Positions 19,526 to 20,279 of a stretch of 20,279 nucleotides of DNA are shown in pieces (the stretch's first letter is position 1; each line of letters begins with the position of its first letter). The stretch covers positions 1-20,279 of the forward strand of contig LRSR01012546.1 in NCBI GenBank assembly GCA_001579985.1, read 5' to 3'. The notes beneath the pieces are model-generated. The model searched no databases. It was given only the letters and a program-made list of their open reading frames with translations, and was not told the DNA's origin. The translations under genes were made by a program, and so were the position numbers. This stretch comes from Hypsibius dujardini. Taxonomy: Eukaryota; Tardigrada; Eutardigrada; Parachela; Hypsibiidae.

Positions 19526-20057
19526 TTATTCGCTCAGCCATGGTCTCAGATTCCTCGGTCTAATATTGAAACACGACAGGCGTGAATTCCTGCAACAGAG
19601 AAAATATAACTGTATAGACCACACGGTAATTATATTTTCCCAAGGGCTGCTTTAGTGACAGCAGATGCACTCACGAATCGGAAACTGTGCGAAATACGCT
19701 GGCCTGGATGGAATTTATTCCGGCAACGTTACTGCAGAGAACACTCGCAAGAGTGGTTTGCCGAATGGCATCGAGCTGATCTGAAAATTACCGGCCCAGA
19801 TTATTATGATTGAAAGTGAAGTCTTATTGTGAAGTCATATTGTCCACATATGTAATACTTTTAGTTGAAGCAGGCTAAACGTACCATCAGTGAGGCGTGA
19901 CGGCAATGGAAGATCATTCTCGTACCAGAACCGATCGCCTGAACGAAAACGTTGAAACTGCTCTCCGATTATGCAGCTAAATGTAGGGCCGATTATACCC
20001 CCGTCCACAAAAACCTCTGCAATTCCCGCTGGGTACAGGTCAATGTCTTTCACACTT
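19526..20057 (-). CDS. Animal haem peroxidase, C-terminal three exons (5' part outside window)
   Basis: Exons are 20057-19885, 19780-19675 and 19589-19526 (TAA). Donors are GATG|GTACGT and GATTC|GTGAGT; acceptors are TTGTAG, TTTCAG and TTGCAG. All joins keep frame. The first exon has [14 protein letters not shown] and [20 protein letters not shown] followed by FWYEN, a hallmark of the C-terminal part of the animal peroxidase family (myeloperoxidase, peroxinectin, peroxidasin-like). The second continues with [17 protein letters not shown]. The third ends [20 protein letters not shown]. Family members use H2O2 to oxidise substrates, often in cuticle cross-linking or defence. The haem-ligand and catalytic histidines lie upstream and cannot be checked. 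Confidence 0.93.
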
Positions 20058-20279
20058 CTACAAAACATAAAAACATGAATGAAGTGATATCATCCAGCGG
20101 TAACAGACAAGTGACGAACTGCCAGTAATTGGTGCGTTTGCTCTTATTGAAATTCATAAAATAATTTCTCTTTCAGCCTAACAATATTGTAAAATATTTA
20201 GGGAGTAAAAATTCTTTGTTTTCTAAATGCTGAGCGGGGAAGCCAATCAATCTTGCTACAGAAAAATCGCTTCTCGGTA
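20058..20279 (-). other. Intron of the haem peroxidase gene at the window edge
   Basis: Upstream of the acceptor at 20058 no peroxidase coding sequence is visible, and the frame expected (phase 2) is not supported. The next exon is probably outside the window. Confidence 0.6.

Overview
This window looks like nuclear DNA of an invertebrate animal. The genes are split by GT-AG introns (most 50-110 bp, a few 0.5-1.6 kb), proteins carry signal peptides, and there are decayed mariner transposons. The protein set (astacin protease, GH18 chitinase-like proteins, haem peroxidase, bulb-type lectin) suits an ecdysozoan, with a tardigrade or nematode most likely. The species cannot be fixed from the sequence. 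Nothing prokaryotic, no RNA gene and no CRISPR was seen.

Layout. 1-444: a possible 3' end of a plus-strand gene running in from the left edge. 684-3485: two decayed DD37D mariner elements in the same orientation, each with about 30-bp terminal inverted repeats. 3844-4199: a short MITE-like inverted-repeat element. 4200-5520: uncertain sequence with one candidate exon. 5521-8053 (minus): a secreted Cys-rich protein with a bulb-type (B-)lectin domain. 8437-9085: an almost perfect 649-bp hairpin. 9667-15480 (minus): astacin exons followed by GH18 exons. 16049-18965 (minus): a complete second GH18 gene. 19526-20057 (minus): the last three exons of an animal haem peroxidase that continues past the right edge.

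Main result. The GH18 exons at 9667-11700 have no start codon or signal-peptide exon that I could find. The last astacin exon ends in a Thr-rich linker with a strong phase-1 donor at 12632, which joins in frame to the phase-1 acceptor of the first GH18 exon at 11700. The whole region then reads as one open 722-residue secreted protein: signal peptide, propeptide, astacin protease, Thr-rich linker, GH18 domain. Its neighbour at 16049-18965 is a stand-alone paralogue with the same intron positions and phases, three exons of identical length (119, 124 and 309 bp), and its own signal-peptide exon.

Both GH18 domains have lost catalytic acids of the DxxDxDxE motif (Glu to Asp in one; Asp to Tyr and Glu to Asn in the other). 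They are therefore probably carbohydrate-binding chitinase-like proteins rather than chitinases. With the B-lectin and the peroxidase next to them, the region is a minus-strand run of secreted glycan-binding and matrix- or cuticle-modifying proteins. A shared role in cuticle, eggshell or immune function is inference.
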